DNA of 64,000 bases, from NCBI GenBank assembly GCA_022828595.1, contig JAKGHH010000001.1, positions 67,948,401-68,012,400 of the forward strand, written 5' to 3'. The DNA comes from Nelumbo lutea (Eukaryota > Streptophyta > Magnoliopsida > Proteales > Nelumbonaceae). Shown here in pieces: positions 21,680 to 32,100 of the stretch. A model generated the notes under the pieces. It did not search any database. It had not been told where the DNA came from and worked only from the letters and a program-made list of their open reading frames with translations. The position numbers and the translations under genes were made by a program. Position 1 is the stretch's first letter. Every line of letters starts with the position of its first letter.

Positions 21680-23212
21680 TGGTGAACATACAATTAGTCT
21701 ATAATTTATGAGGTCTTTGCATGGATTATTATGCCAGTTTTATTTAATTTTGCCCTAATTTAGCTTAATGCTAAGAAAAGATTTTAGGGGTAATTAATCC
21801 AAGAAAAAGAAGGCAAAAGGTAAGAAAATAATATCCAAAAAGATCAAATTTATCCCAGCCCGGTTATGGAAGCAAGAGAGCACACTTCGGCCCAAGAAGT
21901 ACAAGTTGATTCCTTGAGAAAACCCAAGAAAAGAAAGCCTAGCAAAGAGTAAAATTCGGCCCAGCAGAGAAGGCCCATTCTCAGCCCAAAAGAGCAGCCT
22001 AGAGTGTAGTTATCATGTGCTAAGAGGGAGCTTAAGTGCAACCCAAAGAGATAGGGGTTGCAACCCTTAGAAGGCTTTCAAGAGAACTCTAGAAAGTTCA
22101 AGAAATGGGTGTAATACACCCCATTTTAGAAGCTTCAAGAAGGGGCAAGAGCCCCCTTGAAAATCTATATAAGGAGGCCTCTAGAAGTGGGGAAGGTGTT
22201 CAATTGCATGAGAGAATGACTCTCCCACTCCTAGAGGTTCGAACACCTTGAAGAGAAGAGAAGAGAAGAAGGACTAGGCGCAAGGAAGAGAAGAAGAATG
22301 GCTGAAGGAGTTCAAGTCAAACTAGCAAGAAGAGAAGGTGAGTTCGAAATTGGGGATTTTTTATTCAGAGATCTATTGTAATAATTACATTCTTGTTTCA
22401 TTTTCCTTTTATTCGAATTCAGCTTCCTTGTTGTATTTTTTTTTCTTTCTCCCTCTTTCATTCTTTCTTGATGTAATTAAGTTTGTAAAATTTTAGTTCA
22501 GCAATCAATTTCTTTTTTATTCATTCGAATGGGTGTGAATTGTTCTTGAAGTTTCTTGAATAGGGGTTAATTGTAGATCAATTCAGCCAATTAAACTTTC
22601 AAAACTCATATATGAATTCTTAGATATGAGATTGCAAGATTTGAATTGCTTGAAAGAGAATTCAGATATGCAATTTTCAGATTGGCCGATTTGATCTACT
22701 ATTCAAGAACTGAATTGCATGCAAGGTTAGAGATAACTTGCACAATTCAGTTGGTGATTAATTCAGATTTAAATTGATGCCTTAGATGTGTTTGAAGAAA
22801 TACATGCATGAATGATTAGATTCTTGCTAGAGAAAGAAGAACCGTCACTCATGCATAGGATGAATATGCACTTGAGAGAGGTTATTCATGACCTTGGGGT
22901 TATACCAAACCAAGGCTCAATCACAATCTATTCAAATGATTCAATTTGATTGATTGCTAAATTCTGATATTAACATTAACTGCTTACTCTTCTAACCTGA
23001 ATTGAAGGTAACTGGGCCAATAATTTAAATAGATTTTAGTTTAGGATTTTTAGGTTTTGAATAAAGTTTTGATTTATTGTTGATCAGATAAGAAGTGTCC
23101 AATTTAGTATTGGTAATTGTTTCCTAAATCCTCGTGGGAATGATACTTTATTCACTACTTTACTACTTGAACGGCTAGTGCACTTGCTAGTGTCATAATG
23201 AGTCACACATCA
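21680..23212 (+). repeat. Element C 3' LTR
   Basis: Starts TGGTGAACAT (the first A became G) and ends GAGTCACACATCA. It lacks a segment of about 45 bp present in the 5' LTR. Confidence 0.92.
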
Positions 23213-23810
23213 CTTGCCACCAGGCAGCTTGCTACCAAGCAGCTCGGCACCTCACAAGCAGTCCGCCACTAGGCAGCTTGCCACCAAGCAGCCTGGCACT
23301 CATAGGTAGCTCGCTACCTAGTCAGGCCGACCTCCGCGTGACAACCCCGTGGAGCTCACCACCGTACCCCGCATCTTATGGGATCGTACCTTAACAGCTA
23401 TATTAGCTCACCCACTCCCCGATTCAGGCGGAGATGGGCAACCTTACCGGTTGGTGGCATTATCCCCACCTAACACGAAAGCGGATCCCATCACAGTGAG
23501 GATCCAGGAACAGCTCCACCAAACGCGTAGGAACTCCAGTATATAAAGACCTCACCCCCCAGGGGCGAAGGTATGATGCGTAATCTTTGCTCTCTATCTC
23601 TCTAACTCTCAGATATCATCTTCAAGCTCTCTAACTCTCAGATATCATCTTCAAGCTCTCTACTACTAAGTGCTAACTTAGCCATTGGAGTGTCCCCGTC
23701 GGGTAAGCCACCCCGGGATCTCTGACTCCTTTTTTGCAGGAACCTCAGTTCTCGTCGTTGCTGGCAGTCAGATTGTCTTCAGCAGGGAGCTGCCGGATTA
23801 CGCCACATTA

Positions 23811-24250
23811 GGATGGAAATCGAAATCAGAAAGGATATAGTGACAAGGATTCTGATGCATCTAGGGATTGATTGTCTAGACAATAATCTTGCGGAACAAC
23901 TCTTCATTCTTCATCTACAGTTGATGGGGAAGAGATATCTAACTGTTTTTTATGGCGTCTGGGACATAGACGAGTGGTATGATCAATTGTAGTTAGATTT
24001 GGGCTTGCCTGAAGGAGATCAATGGAGTAACAGCATCGAAAATGGATTGCCAAAGGACAACGGTGGCCAAGTTGTGGTAACAAGCAAACTTGAAGATGCA
24101 ATTAAGAAGATGGTTGGGGAGAAAAACTTGCTTCACCTTTCGCCTTGGAACGGGGAGACTTGCAGGCCCATCTTCAAGGACACTTCTGAAATTCCTGGAG
24201 GCAACTATGATCATCAAAGTGTGGATGCTATGAAGACTGAAAACAAATGA
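23811..24250 (+). pseudogene. NLR pseudogene, 3' part (rest of NB-ARC)
   Basis: Continues the gene cut at 840. MEIEIRKDIVTRILMHLGID begins at about 23814, then LHLQLMGKRYLTVFYGVWDI. The last is the kinase-2 site, where the usual Asp-Asp before Val-Trp is Tyr-Gly. A TAG lies at 23990-23992. In the same frame, GGQVVVTSKLEDAIKKMVGE is the RNBS-B motif, followed by LHLSPWNGETCRPIFKD. The frame ends at 24250 after SVDAMKTENK, before any GLPL or MHD motif, and no leucine-rich repeats are seen. With the lost Walker A lysine and kinase-2 acids this cannot work as an NTPase. Confidence 0.85.
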
Positions 24251-25345
24251 GCAGTGTGCGTTAATGGCGAAGCAGTTGATGAACAGTGTGCGTCTTGAGG
24301 AAGAAGATGAATAGTGTTCGAGCACTAAGATAGGGCTATTTTAGTAAAAACAAATGCACAGTAATCCATAAAAGGGTAAAATGGGTGTTTTGAAAAAATA
24401 TATATCTCTTTAACGTTTTCCGTCTTGGTCATTTGATGGAAGGGAGGCATTTGTTGAATTTTTAAAAAATATAGAGGAGGTTTTTGCTAAATTAAAACTA
24501 TAAGGAAGGTTTTTATGATTACAAAAAAGAGGTTTTTGTATTTTACCCTTGCCCTTAATATGAATAAAAATAATAGTTTTCATATAATACAATACTCTTA
24601 TTCGTCTTCCTCCGCTAATAAAGAAAGAGTTCCGTGTGCGAAACAAGAGTTTCAATGTTTTAAGAGATGAATCGATATAGCCGCATGATTCCTCACCATG
24701 AAAAAGGAAAGGAAAAATTCTGAAATAAAATCGGTAAAAATCATGGAAAATCCCAGGATTTGGCCATCGACCTCCCTGAAGGTTCGAAAACACAGTTGAA
24801 ACAGGTTGAAACCACTCCTGTTTTCAGGAAAATAAAAAGGATATGGACATCGACCTCCTCTTCGAACTACTGTTCCAACGCCGAAAAATTAGGAATTTCT
24901 AGTGATAAACCGCCTAAAATGAACTTCCCTGAAACCACTCATGTTTTCTTTCTCCTCTCTCCTCTCTCAAAGCAGTCAATGAGATGTAAAGCAAAAACCG
25001 CACTCCTCACAGTTCATCGATTTAGCTCTTGGCTTCACTTCGCCCAGTCTCTCTCTCATGGAAACCTCCAAACCCCCACCGCCATTGCGACCTTCAAGTA
25101 ACGAAACCACTTTCATCTCATGATTCCCACCGCCATTGGCACAGGAAATTCTTTCTTTGTTAGGTAAGGAAGACAAGCAACAGCACTACTGCCCTTAATT
25201 GATATTTTTTCTAAAATATTATTTTATTTTAATTATCATATGAATGGCAAAAGGTTGCCCTTATCGACTAGAAGCCCTTTCATTTATTACAAATATCTCG
25301 GGATCCGTCAATTAACTTTGGAAAAGACTGTTTAAATTTTATTAA
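24251..25345. other. Intergenic, no recognised gene
   Basis: Downstream of the NLR remnant. An echo of gaacagtgtgcgt occurs twice (about 24250 and 24280). A 113-codon frame at 24760-25101 (+) has no recognised domain, and its reverse strand is also open. Confidence 0.4.
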
Positions 25346-25993
25346 GGGTTCGTTTGGTTTGTAATCGGAATTGGAATCGAAATGGTCTATTTCGTTTTTA
25401 ATTGTTTGGTTACTAGAATTGGAATCGGATTCTGATTTATACTGTTTGGTTAATTAAGAGGCTGAAATCGAAATCAGTCATGATTTCCAATTTTATCTCT
25501 AATAAAAATAAAAAGTAGAAAATATATGAAAATACTAAAAGTGTAGAAATTTTATAGGAAATGCAGAAATTAAATAATTTTGTAGAAAACTATTTTTTAT
25601 GCTGTCCTGTTTCATTTTTATTCAACACAGTTGTTATCAAACGCTACACAGTTGACAGAAAACAGAAAATATTCATTTTTATTAAAAGACAAAATTGACA
25701 GAAAATATTCAACTTCATTTACACGGTTGTCACAGTTGACAGAGAACAGAAATTACAATAAAAAAATATGGGGGAATATCGTGTTTCATTGCGGGTGTGT
25801 GGCATTTTGGTCGCATGAAACACGACATGCGAATGGCACCCCCGGAATGGGAATGGCATTCCTTGGGGTGGGGTCAGGCATGAGCATTCCCCAATATGGG
25901 GGAATCCCATTCCGTTTAACTAAACATTCAGAATGGGAATGAACCATTCCGCTTTCGATTCCAGACTCTTATTCTCTAAAATCAAACGGACCC
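25346..25993. mobile_element. Harbinger/Tourist-like MITE
   Basis: Ends GGGTTCGTTTGGTTT and, inverted, AAATCAAACGGACCC, flanked by taa on both sides (25343-25345 and 25994-25996), the PIF/Harbinger type of duplication. The interior has ggaatgggaatggcattcc-type inverted motifs. No transposase. A relative lies at 38767. Confidence 0.72.
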
Positions 25994-25996
25994 TAA

Positions 25997-27109
25997 ATCT
26001 CTAAACTACCATTTTCTTATTTATTTGAATGATTTATGAATCAATGAATTCTAAATATAACATTGAAGTCCTCTCAATTACTCCAATAGATGCTTGTAGA
26101 TTCCTAGTTGAATTAAATATTCAAATAAAATGATAGAGGCTTTATATATATATATATAAATTGTTATGGTTTTGTTTAGCTTTTATTGATTTTTTGGAGA
26201 AATGTGTGGACAACTTTTATATTTTAATATGAAAGGAGATATTCATGTCATTGAAATGAACCAATAATTTAAAATAACTTTTTTTCTATATCAATGAAAT
26301 GATTCTTGGTATTTTAGTTGGTTTTATTTGGAGAAAATGGAGATATTTTTGGTCAATTAGGGTTTAAGAGAAAAAACAATTGAAAGCAAATAAGAAAAGG
26401 TTAGCATTTTGGTAATTTAATGTATTTCATCATCTGACTTAATAGTTAGGGGTATTTATTGCAAAGTGAAAATTTAGGGGGCCTTTTGTCACAAATGAAA
26501 GTTTAAGGGAGTATTGTCACTAATCCCATATTACAAGGGGGTCTTTGTAACTCTTTTTTGGTAAATTGCTAAAACCTCTCTTGCACTTTCTAGCAGTTGA
26601 AGTTAAATACCCTGGTTTCAGCAATTTACCCTTTTTTTTATAAACCATTCCAACATTATTTGTCAATTTGTATATGCACAGTTCAGACATGGTGCTGGTG
26701 GGTCCCAATCCTATACTGGATTCCAGACTCGTGGCCAGATGTGAATTCAAATCTGCTACCAACATATGCTCAGAGCATTGTCCCGAGTAGCCATGGCAGT
26801 TGCACATCAGTTGCACATCAACAACATCTCTCCATGTCATTACAAGGGAAATTTTCATAGCCTGTTGGAATAGTGTTGGCCGTGTTTAATTGGTAGCAAA
26901 TCCCTATCCATAAGATGTGTGGACACAAATCATGTCTTTGGACAAATTTGTTGGGAGCATATCCCAATGTAAGTGAATTGCATCTCCGATCTTGAATCCC
27001 AAGTACTTAAAGTAGGATAGAGCTAGATGGAGCTACCAAAATTATGGTAAACTACAGATTATCACTGTGTACTTTTGGGAGTGGTGACACTTGTTTTATT
27101 TGAGACAAA
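25997..27109. other. Intergenic, AT-rich
   Basis: Contains a (TA)n run at about 26145-26160. A 112-codon frame at 26520-26858 (-) overlaps an 87-codon frame on the other strand; I recognise neither. Confidence 0.4.
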
Positions 27110-27433
27110 GGTGCTGTTTGGTTCCATTGTATTGTTTTTAAAAAACAGCAACGCAATGGCTTGTCATTTTCTCAAGAAACAGTAACACATGGTACTAATT
27201 GGTTCCATTGTTGTTTTATGATAAAATGAAGCCATGTGGGTCATCACGCCTTAAAACGTTTTGATAAAGAAATGCCAAAATGATGTTTTCTCATATGGGC
27301 CGCTTTTTGAGAAAACAATGATGTGTTTTTTTATTTTCGAGAAAAATGACTAACCAAACACAGCATATACCAATGCATTTTTGGCTCCCACGTGGACTTA
27401 TTTTTTCGAAAAATGGCAATGGAACCAAACACC
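27110..27433. mobile_element. Probable MITE
   Basis: Left end GGTGCTGTTTGGTTCCATTG and inverted right end CAATGGAACCAAACACC. No clear target duplication. Only short frames. Confidence 0.5.
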
Positions 27434-27714
27434 ATAAACACCCCTAAACTTTCAGACTCCAACGCTTTGTCCCGTCGCATTTTATTAGTTAACTTCAAAA
27501 AAGATTTTCATGTGATTGTCACATAGTTATTATGCTTTTTTAAATTCATAAGTTACCCTTTTTCTTAATTTATAAGACTATTTTGCTCTTTCTCTTGAAA
27601 ACCTTTACTTATGTTTCTCTTCTTCCTCACTTAAAGTGGGCAAGAAAGAGATCATGTGCTTTGTTCTATCCATTTTTGTTATTTTAGAATGCCCTCCTCT
27701 CCTCTATACATATC

Positions 27715-28238
27715 TAGGGGTGTTCATAAAAACTGAAAAAGTGAGCTGAACCGAGCAAACCGAATAAAAAAATGTGGCTAACCAAATTTGGTTCAGTATT
27801 TCTAAAAAAACTGAGGGATCAGTTCAGTTTTCGATTAACCTAGAAAAAATTGGCAGTTAATCGAACTGACCAATATATGTATTTATATGTATATTTTATA
27901 TACATTTTTAATATATCTCATATATTATCTATATATTATATATAAATAATGTATTATATACATCTGTTATATATATATTTATAGTATTTATAATATAATA
28001 TACAAGTTTATAATATATTATATGTCATTTATTATTTATGATGTAATATTTTATATTTATTTATTTATAGTATATGTAATAAATATAAAAAACCAAAAAG
28101 CCGAAGAACCAAACCGGTCAACCAATTAACCATTAGTATCAGTTCGGTTTCAATTTGGGGATATGGAAAAACTGGTAGGACCGGTTTGGTTTCAAAAGAA
28201 CCCTATAGTTCGATTAACTGAATTGTGAGAACCCCCTA
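27715..28238. mobile_element. hAT-type MITE
   Basis: TAGGGGTGTTCA at the left and TGTGAGAACCCCCTA at the right are imperfect inverted ends. The 8-bp flanks tacatatc (27707-27714) and tatgtatc (28239-28246) differ by two transitions. The interior is AT-rich with ggttcggtttggtt-like blocks, like the MITE at 41575. Confidence 0.65.
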
Positions 28239-28246
28239 TATGTATC

Positions 28247-29090
28247 TTAAAAGGGCATTTTAGTAAATAAATATTTTTGTCAATTCATGGGTATTCACTT
28301 TGTGGTTCAAAAACGGGTGGTGTGTTTCAAGACCATACCACATCTATTTTAAACTGAAAATATTGGTTTTTACCATCATCTGCACTTTGCTAGGTATGGT
28401 TGTGGTGCTCAGATTCGCACAAAAAGACAAAACCACAATTTGGACTCCCAATTTTTTTAATAATAAAAAGTATGCTAAAAGCTTCCCAAAAAACCAAAAT
28501 TTAAAAAAAGAAACTAAAGAAAAAATAAAGTTTCAGCCGTTTCTAAGTACCGATATGATACGACCGAAACTCGTATCGTATCAATACTTTGAACCTTGCT
28601 CAAGACGTTAATTTTTTATGATTTGCATGTATAGAAACAATTTATCTATCATCATTTACCTTTGGTTCTACAACTATTTGTTTATCATATATAAAAGATA
28701 ATAGGGCAAATTAATTTCTTAAACTATCCCTATTGTTTAGTTAATCGACTAACTATAAATTTTCCCTCCACTATTCCTCAAAATTTCAAAATAAAACCCA
28801 ACTAATGAAAATTTTCAAAAAAATGCAATAGATCATTTCTCTGTCTCTGTCTTCATTTTCGTCTTTATATTTGCTTCTGTCTTCATTTCCATCTCCATTT
28901 ATGTTTTCGTCTCTATCTCCATTTCTTGCCTCGGTCTCTACCTCTGTCTCTACTTTTCATCTCAAAGCAAAAAAAAAAATGAACATCTTAGTTCCCAGTT
29001 TGAAGAAACAAAGTCTTAACTAACATGAAAAGAAGAATAGTAATAAAATGGTGATGGCCCAGTAGAGGCTGAGATAACTTATTTTGAACT
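28247..29090. other. Intergenic, low complexity
   Basis: AT-rich, then a pyrimidine-rich stretch (28840-28960) of tctccatttccgtctc-like repeats. No gene recognised. Confidence 0.4.
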
Positions 29091-29099
29091 GCATCGAAC

Positions 29100-29373
29100 C
29101 CTGCAACCCATAGCGTGATCAAACCCTTCCTCTTCTTCTCTTTCACCTCGTTTGTGATGCCAAAGGTTCTAGTTACAGTCCTCTATGTTATCCATTGAAT
29201 TGTAGAAATGGTCCTACAGTAGGGTACCCATTTTGGAGTGGCGACATTGTTAATCCCATGATTTGTGGATGCCTAGGCCTTGGTTTCCATTACAACGACT
29301 CAAGTGTTGGTTCGATGTTTCAACTACCCAACAATTTTTTTTACAACCTCAATATTATGATTGATATGGAAAT
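29100..29373 (+). pseudogene. GUB_WAK-type receptor gene fragment, 5' part
   Basis: One frame reads LPLLLFHLVCDAKGSSYSPL, which looks like the end of a signal peptide plus the mature start. Then CYPLNCRNGPTVGYPFW, GDIVNPMICGC and FHYNDSSVGSMFQLPNNFF follow. This spacing of cysteines around GYPFW is that of the galacturonan-binding domain (GUB_WAK_bind) of wall-associated and LRK10-like receptor kinases, extracellular proteins tied to pathogen and cell-wall sensing. No start Met is kept (a stop precedes the signal-like stretch), and some expected cysteines have changed. Element G interrupts the domain. The match is from memory; no kinase domain is in the window. Confidence 0.6.
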
Positions 29374-29844
29374 TGTTGGGATTGTGTCTTATTTTACAAC
29401 CACTGAATTAATTTTAATCTAACGAGTGTGGTCCCTTTTTAGGTTAAGGAGATTTTACATATAAAAGCTTTCTTTTGTATGTAGGGCTAAGGCTTTTAGG
29501 GTAGAAAAGGTGTGAGAGAAAAATACAGAGTGCTCTTGGTGTGAGAGTGGGTTTTTTCTCTTGTTTTGTTTTTTGGGTTGAGGAAAGGAAAAACAAGTGT
29601 ACAAGGGTAAGGGTTGGTTTGCGCTGTAAGCCACAAGGTACTTGTAATGTTCTTAGTTTTCTTTTATAACGAATAATAGATTTCGTCTCTCCCGTAGACA
29701 AAGGCAATAAGGCCAAACCATGTAAATTTTTGTGTTCTTTGTGGCACATGCTTTTATTTGTCTTTGCTTACATTATATTTCTCGTACTTGTTATTTCAAA
29801 TACCTTGTTATTTTATACTGTGTGATTGTTGTGAGGCCCCAACA
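29374..29844 (+). repeat. Element G 5' LTR
   Basis: Pairs with 31412-31906; shared blocks include ttgtgtcttattttacaac and tatgtaggg. A TATA-like catataaaag is near 29457. Confidence 0.85.
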
Positions 29845-29904
29845 AAATGGTATTAGAGCTCCCAAGTTAGTTTACAAGGTGTTTGTAAATTTGCTTTAGA
29901 GAAA

Positions 29905-30660
29905 ATGGCAGCAAAAATTACAGGTTCTCAGTTCCAAATTGAGAGGTTTGATGGAAAAGGCAATTTTACCCTATGGAAAAGAAGGGTAAAGGGCATCCTA
30001 GTTCAATAAGGCTTGGCTAGAGCATTGAAGGGAAAGGATGGGAAGCCTGAAGACATGAAAGATGCTAATTGGGAGGACATTGAGTCAAGGTGTGTTAGTA
30101 CAATTCGATTGCTCCTGAATGATAGCATCATGTTTAACGTTAAGGAAGAAGATTTTGCATCGGAATTATGGGATAAGCTAGAGAAACTTTATTTAGGAAA
30201 AAGCTTAATGACAAAGCTATATTTGAAGCGACAGTTGTATGGGTTGAAGATGGGAGAATGTGGGAATCTCCTAGAACACCTAAATGTGTTCAACATTATC
30301 TTGGATCAACTAGGGAAAGTTTATGTCAAGATGGAGGAATAAGATAAGGCCCTTTTGCTTCTTACCTCACTTCCTGATTCGTATGAAAACTTGGTGACAA
30401 CATTGCTATACGAGAAAGATACAGTGAAGCTAGAAGAAGTTATTGCATATCTTCTATTCAATGAGGTTAGGAGGAAACCCAAGTATGAGAACAGGCAAGA
30501 CTTTGCATTGGTCATGGTGGGAACGGATCGAAAATGAAGGTCGTCTGATAGGGGATCTAAGAGTTGTAGGTCTAGATCCAAGGCTAGGGAAAAGGGCAGA
30601 ATATAGTGTTATAGATGCAAGGAATTTGGTCACATGAAGAGAAATTGTCCTACACAGAAA
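29905..30660 (+). pseudogene. Element G Gag (copia type), broken
   Basis: Starts near ATG 29905 (MAAKITGSQFQIERFDGKGN), with a stop at 30007. Then WEDIESRCVSTIRLLLNDSI, ELWDKLEKLYLGKSLMTKLY and KRQLYGLKMGECGNLLEHLN follow, the UBN2-type copia Gag. A stop at 30340 is followed by LLTSLPDSYENLVTTLLYEK in frame. After a frame change the zinc knuckle CYRCKEFGHMKRNC lies at about 30607-30648. Three or more breaks make it a pseudogene. Confidence 0.82.
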
Positions 30661-30689
30661 AGGAGTGGGGGTAAATCCAGAAGCGTGGT

Positions 30690-31100
30690 AATTGCATCTG
30701 ATGATGATGGAGATGTTCTCACAGCCTCTGAAGGTATGTGCAATTTTTTTCTTGACATGAATGAGTTTTAGATTCTAGATGTTCTATGTATATTTGCTCC
30801 AGGAAAGAATATTTTGGCATATTCCAAGAGAGGAAGACAGGTGTTGTCTCCTTGGGTGATGGATCTACATGTACCAACATGGGTGTTGGGACAATGAAAA
30901 TCAAAATGTTTGATGGAGTGGTTTACACTTTGGATGGTGTGGCATATGTTCCAAAAATGTGCAGGAATCTAATATCACTTAACCGGCTAGACTCCAAGGG
31001 ATGCAAGGTTTTTGTTGCAGGTGTAGGGAGAAAAATGCAAGGATTTGTATCATTTGGCTGAGAGTATAGTGGTTTTCAAGACCTTGATGGGATATTGGAA
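30690..31100 (+). pseudogene. Element G protease region
   Basis: LDSRCSMYICSRKEYFGIF marks the protease active site; the usual Asp-Ser-Gly reads Asp-Ser-Arg. VSLGDGSTCTNMGVGTMKIK, VAYVPKMCRNLISLNRLDSK follow, normal for copia protease. A short trace of the region before integrase runs to about 31270. Nothing after that is recognisable. Confidence 0.78.
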
Positions 31101-31411
31101 ACGGAATGCACAAGGTAATGTGGCCACACAGAGGGTTTCTTTTGCAGATAGAGTGAAGACAAGTGTTACAAGTTTCCAAGGTATAAATGATGGAGAGAGG
31201 AAGATTCCTGTTGGAAGAGAGGAAGTATTATCTTGGGTACAGTTACACAAGTACATTGGCCATCTTGTTTGATTTAGGTGGATTCAGGACCGAATGATTC
31301 AGGTTTTGTGTGTAGATGGTGGTGTTTACAAGGCCAATAGAGATTTACGGTATTTGCAAACAAGTGGAGACATAAACAGTATATCTCCAACGTGGTTGAA
31401 AAATAAGCCAA

Positions 31412-31906
31412 TGTGGGGATTGTGTCTTATTTTACAACTGCTTGATTAATTTTAATCTAATGGGTGTAGTCTCTCTTTAGGTTAAAGAGGTTTTACATAT
31501 AAAAATTTTCTTTTGTATGTAGGGTTAAGGCTTTTGGGAGAAAAAAGGTGTGAGAGAAAAATACAAAGTGCTCTTGGTATGAGAGTGGGTTTTTTTATCT
31601 TGTTTTGTTCTTTGGGTTGAGAGGAAAGGGAGAGCGGGTGTATAAGGGTAAGGGTTGGTTTGGACTGCAAGCCACAAATTAATTGTGTTGTTCTTAGTTT
31701 TCTTTCATAGCGAAGAATTGATTTTGTCTCTCCCATGAACATAGGCGGTAAGGCAGAATCACATAAATCTTTGTATTCTTTATGACACGTGCTTTTATTT
31801 GTCTTTACTCGGATTTCATCTTTTTGCTTATATTACATTTTTCGAACTTGCTATTTCAAATACCTTATTATTTTATACTGTGAGTAATTGTTGTAAGGCC
31901 CCAACA
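31412..31906 (+). repeat. Element G 3' LTR
   Basis: Begins TGTGGGGATTGTG and ends GGCCCCAACA; partner of 29374-29844. Confidence 0.85.
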
Positions 31907-32100
31907 ACAATTACACTTTCAGAGTTACTGTATAAAACAATGTGCCTAATTGCAATCCTGTCATCGGTGTAATTGACAGGTGAAAACAATCCAATGGAGA
32001 TGCTAAGCTCGTCCATACCATCTCCAAAAGCATAGTGAATCGCAGCGAGTATCCTCGGTTCCATGCAGATGTTACCCTCTGAGCTCTGAAGGGTCCTTGC
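31907..32100 (+). pseudogene. GUB_WAK-type receptor gene fragment, 3' part (tentative)
   Basis: Right after element G, NYTFRVTV and then NNVPNCN in the same strand fit the end of the GUB_WAK domain cut at 29373 (FRV-type strand before a cysteine). Stops follow quickly. The reverse strand has open frames of 63 and 97 codons here that I do not recognise; a minus-strand gene is the alternative. Confidence 0.4.

Larger units (their letters stand above)
16285..23212 (+). mobile_element. Element C: large LTR element without coding capacity (LARD-like)
   Basis: 6,928 bp, with LTRs of 1,578 and 1,533 bp (TGRTGAACAT...CACAYATCA) and an exact 5-bp target duplication cttgc (16280-16284 and 23213-23217). 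The primer-binding site TGGCGCCGTTGCCGGGGA matches tRNA-Asp and is usual in Athila/Tat elements. The 3.8 kb interior has no gag or pol frame in any of six frames; the longest frames are under 90 codons and unrelated to known domains. A solo LTR of the same family is at 56410. Large elements with intact ends and no genes are called LARDs; the helper is unknown. Confidence 0.9.
841..23810 (+). mobile_element. Element B: non-autonomous LTR retrotransposon, host of elements D, A and C
   Basis: The LTRs begin TGATRA.GG.GGATTTGGCCC and end CCGGATTAYGCCACAT.A. A primer-binding site follows the 5' LTR (5008) and a polypurine tract precedes the 3' LTR (about 16087-16099). The flanking 5-mers gcatg (836-840) and ggatg (23811-23815) form a target duplication with one mismatch. 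With the three later insertions removed, the LTRs are about 765 and 778 bp and the interior only about 1.3 kb. That interior holds no gag or pol, mainly a 31-33 bp minisatellite. R-U5 and minisatellite match element A, so B was probably moved by an A-type element. It splits the NLR gene. Confidence 0.85.
16100..23810 (+). repeat. Element B 3' LTR, split by element C
   Basis: 16100-16284 and 23218-23810 form one LTR of about 778 bp, with the U3 minisatellite, a TATA box (tatataaag near 23542) and the R-U5 block. It ends cgccacatta, where the 5' copy has cgccacatca. Confidence 0.85.
29374..31906 (+). mobile_element. Element G: Ty1/copia gag-protease-only LTR element
   Basis: 2,533 bp. The LTRs are 471 and 495 bp (TGTKGGGATTGTG...GGCCCCAACA). 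The primer-binding site is TGGTATTAGAGC (29848-29859). The flanks gaaat and acaat are at best a decayed target duplication (3 of 5 match). The interior codes for Gag with a zinc knuckle and the protease region, then enters the 3' LTR; most of integrase and all of reverse transcriptase are absent. It lies inside the GUB_WAK receptor fragment. Confidence 0.82.

Noticed and set aside
24760..25101. 113-codon frame next to the NLR remnant
   Set aside because: No known motif, biased composition and an open reverse strand; left as intergenic.
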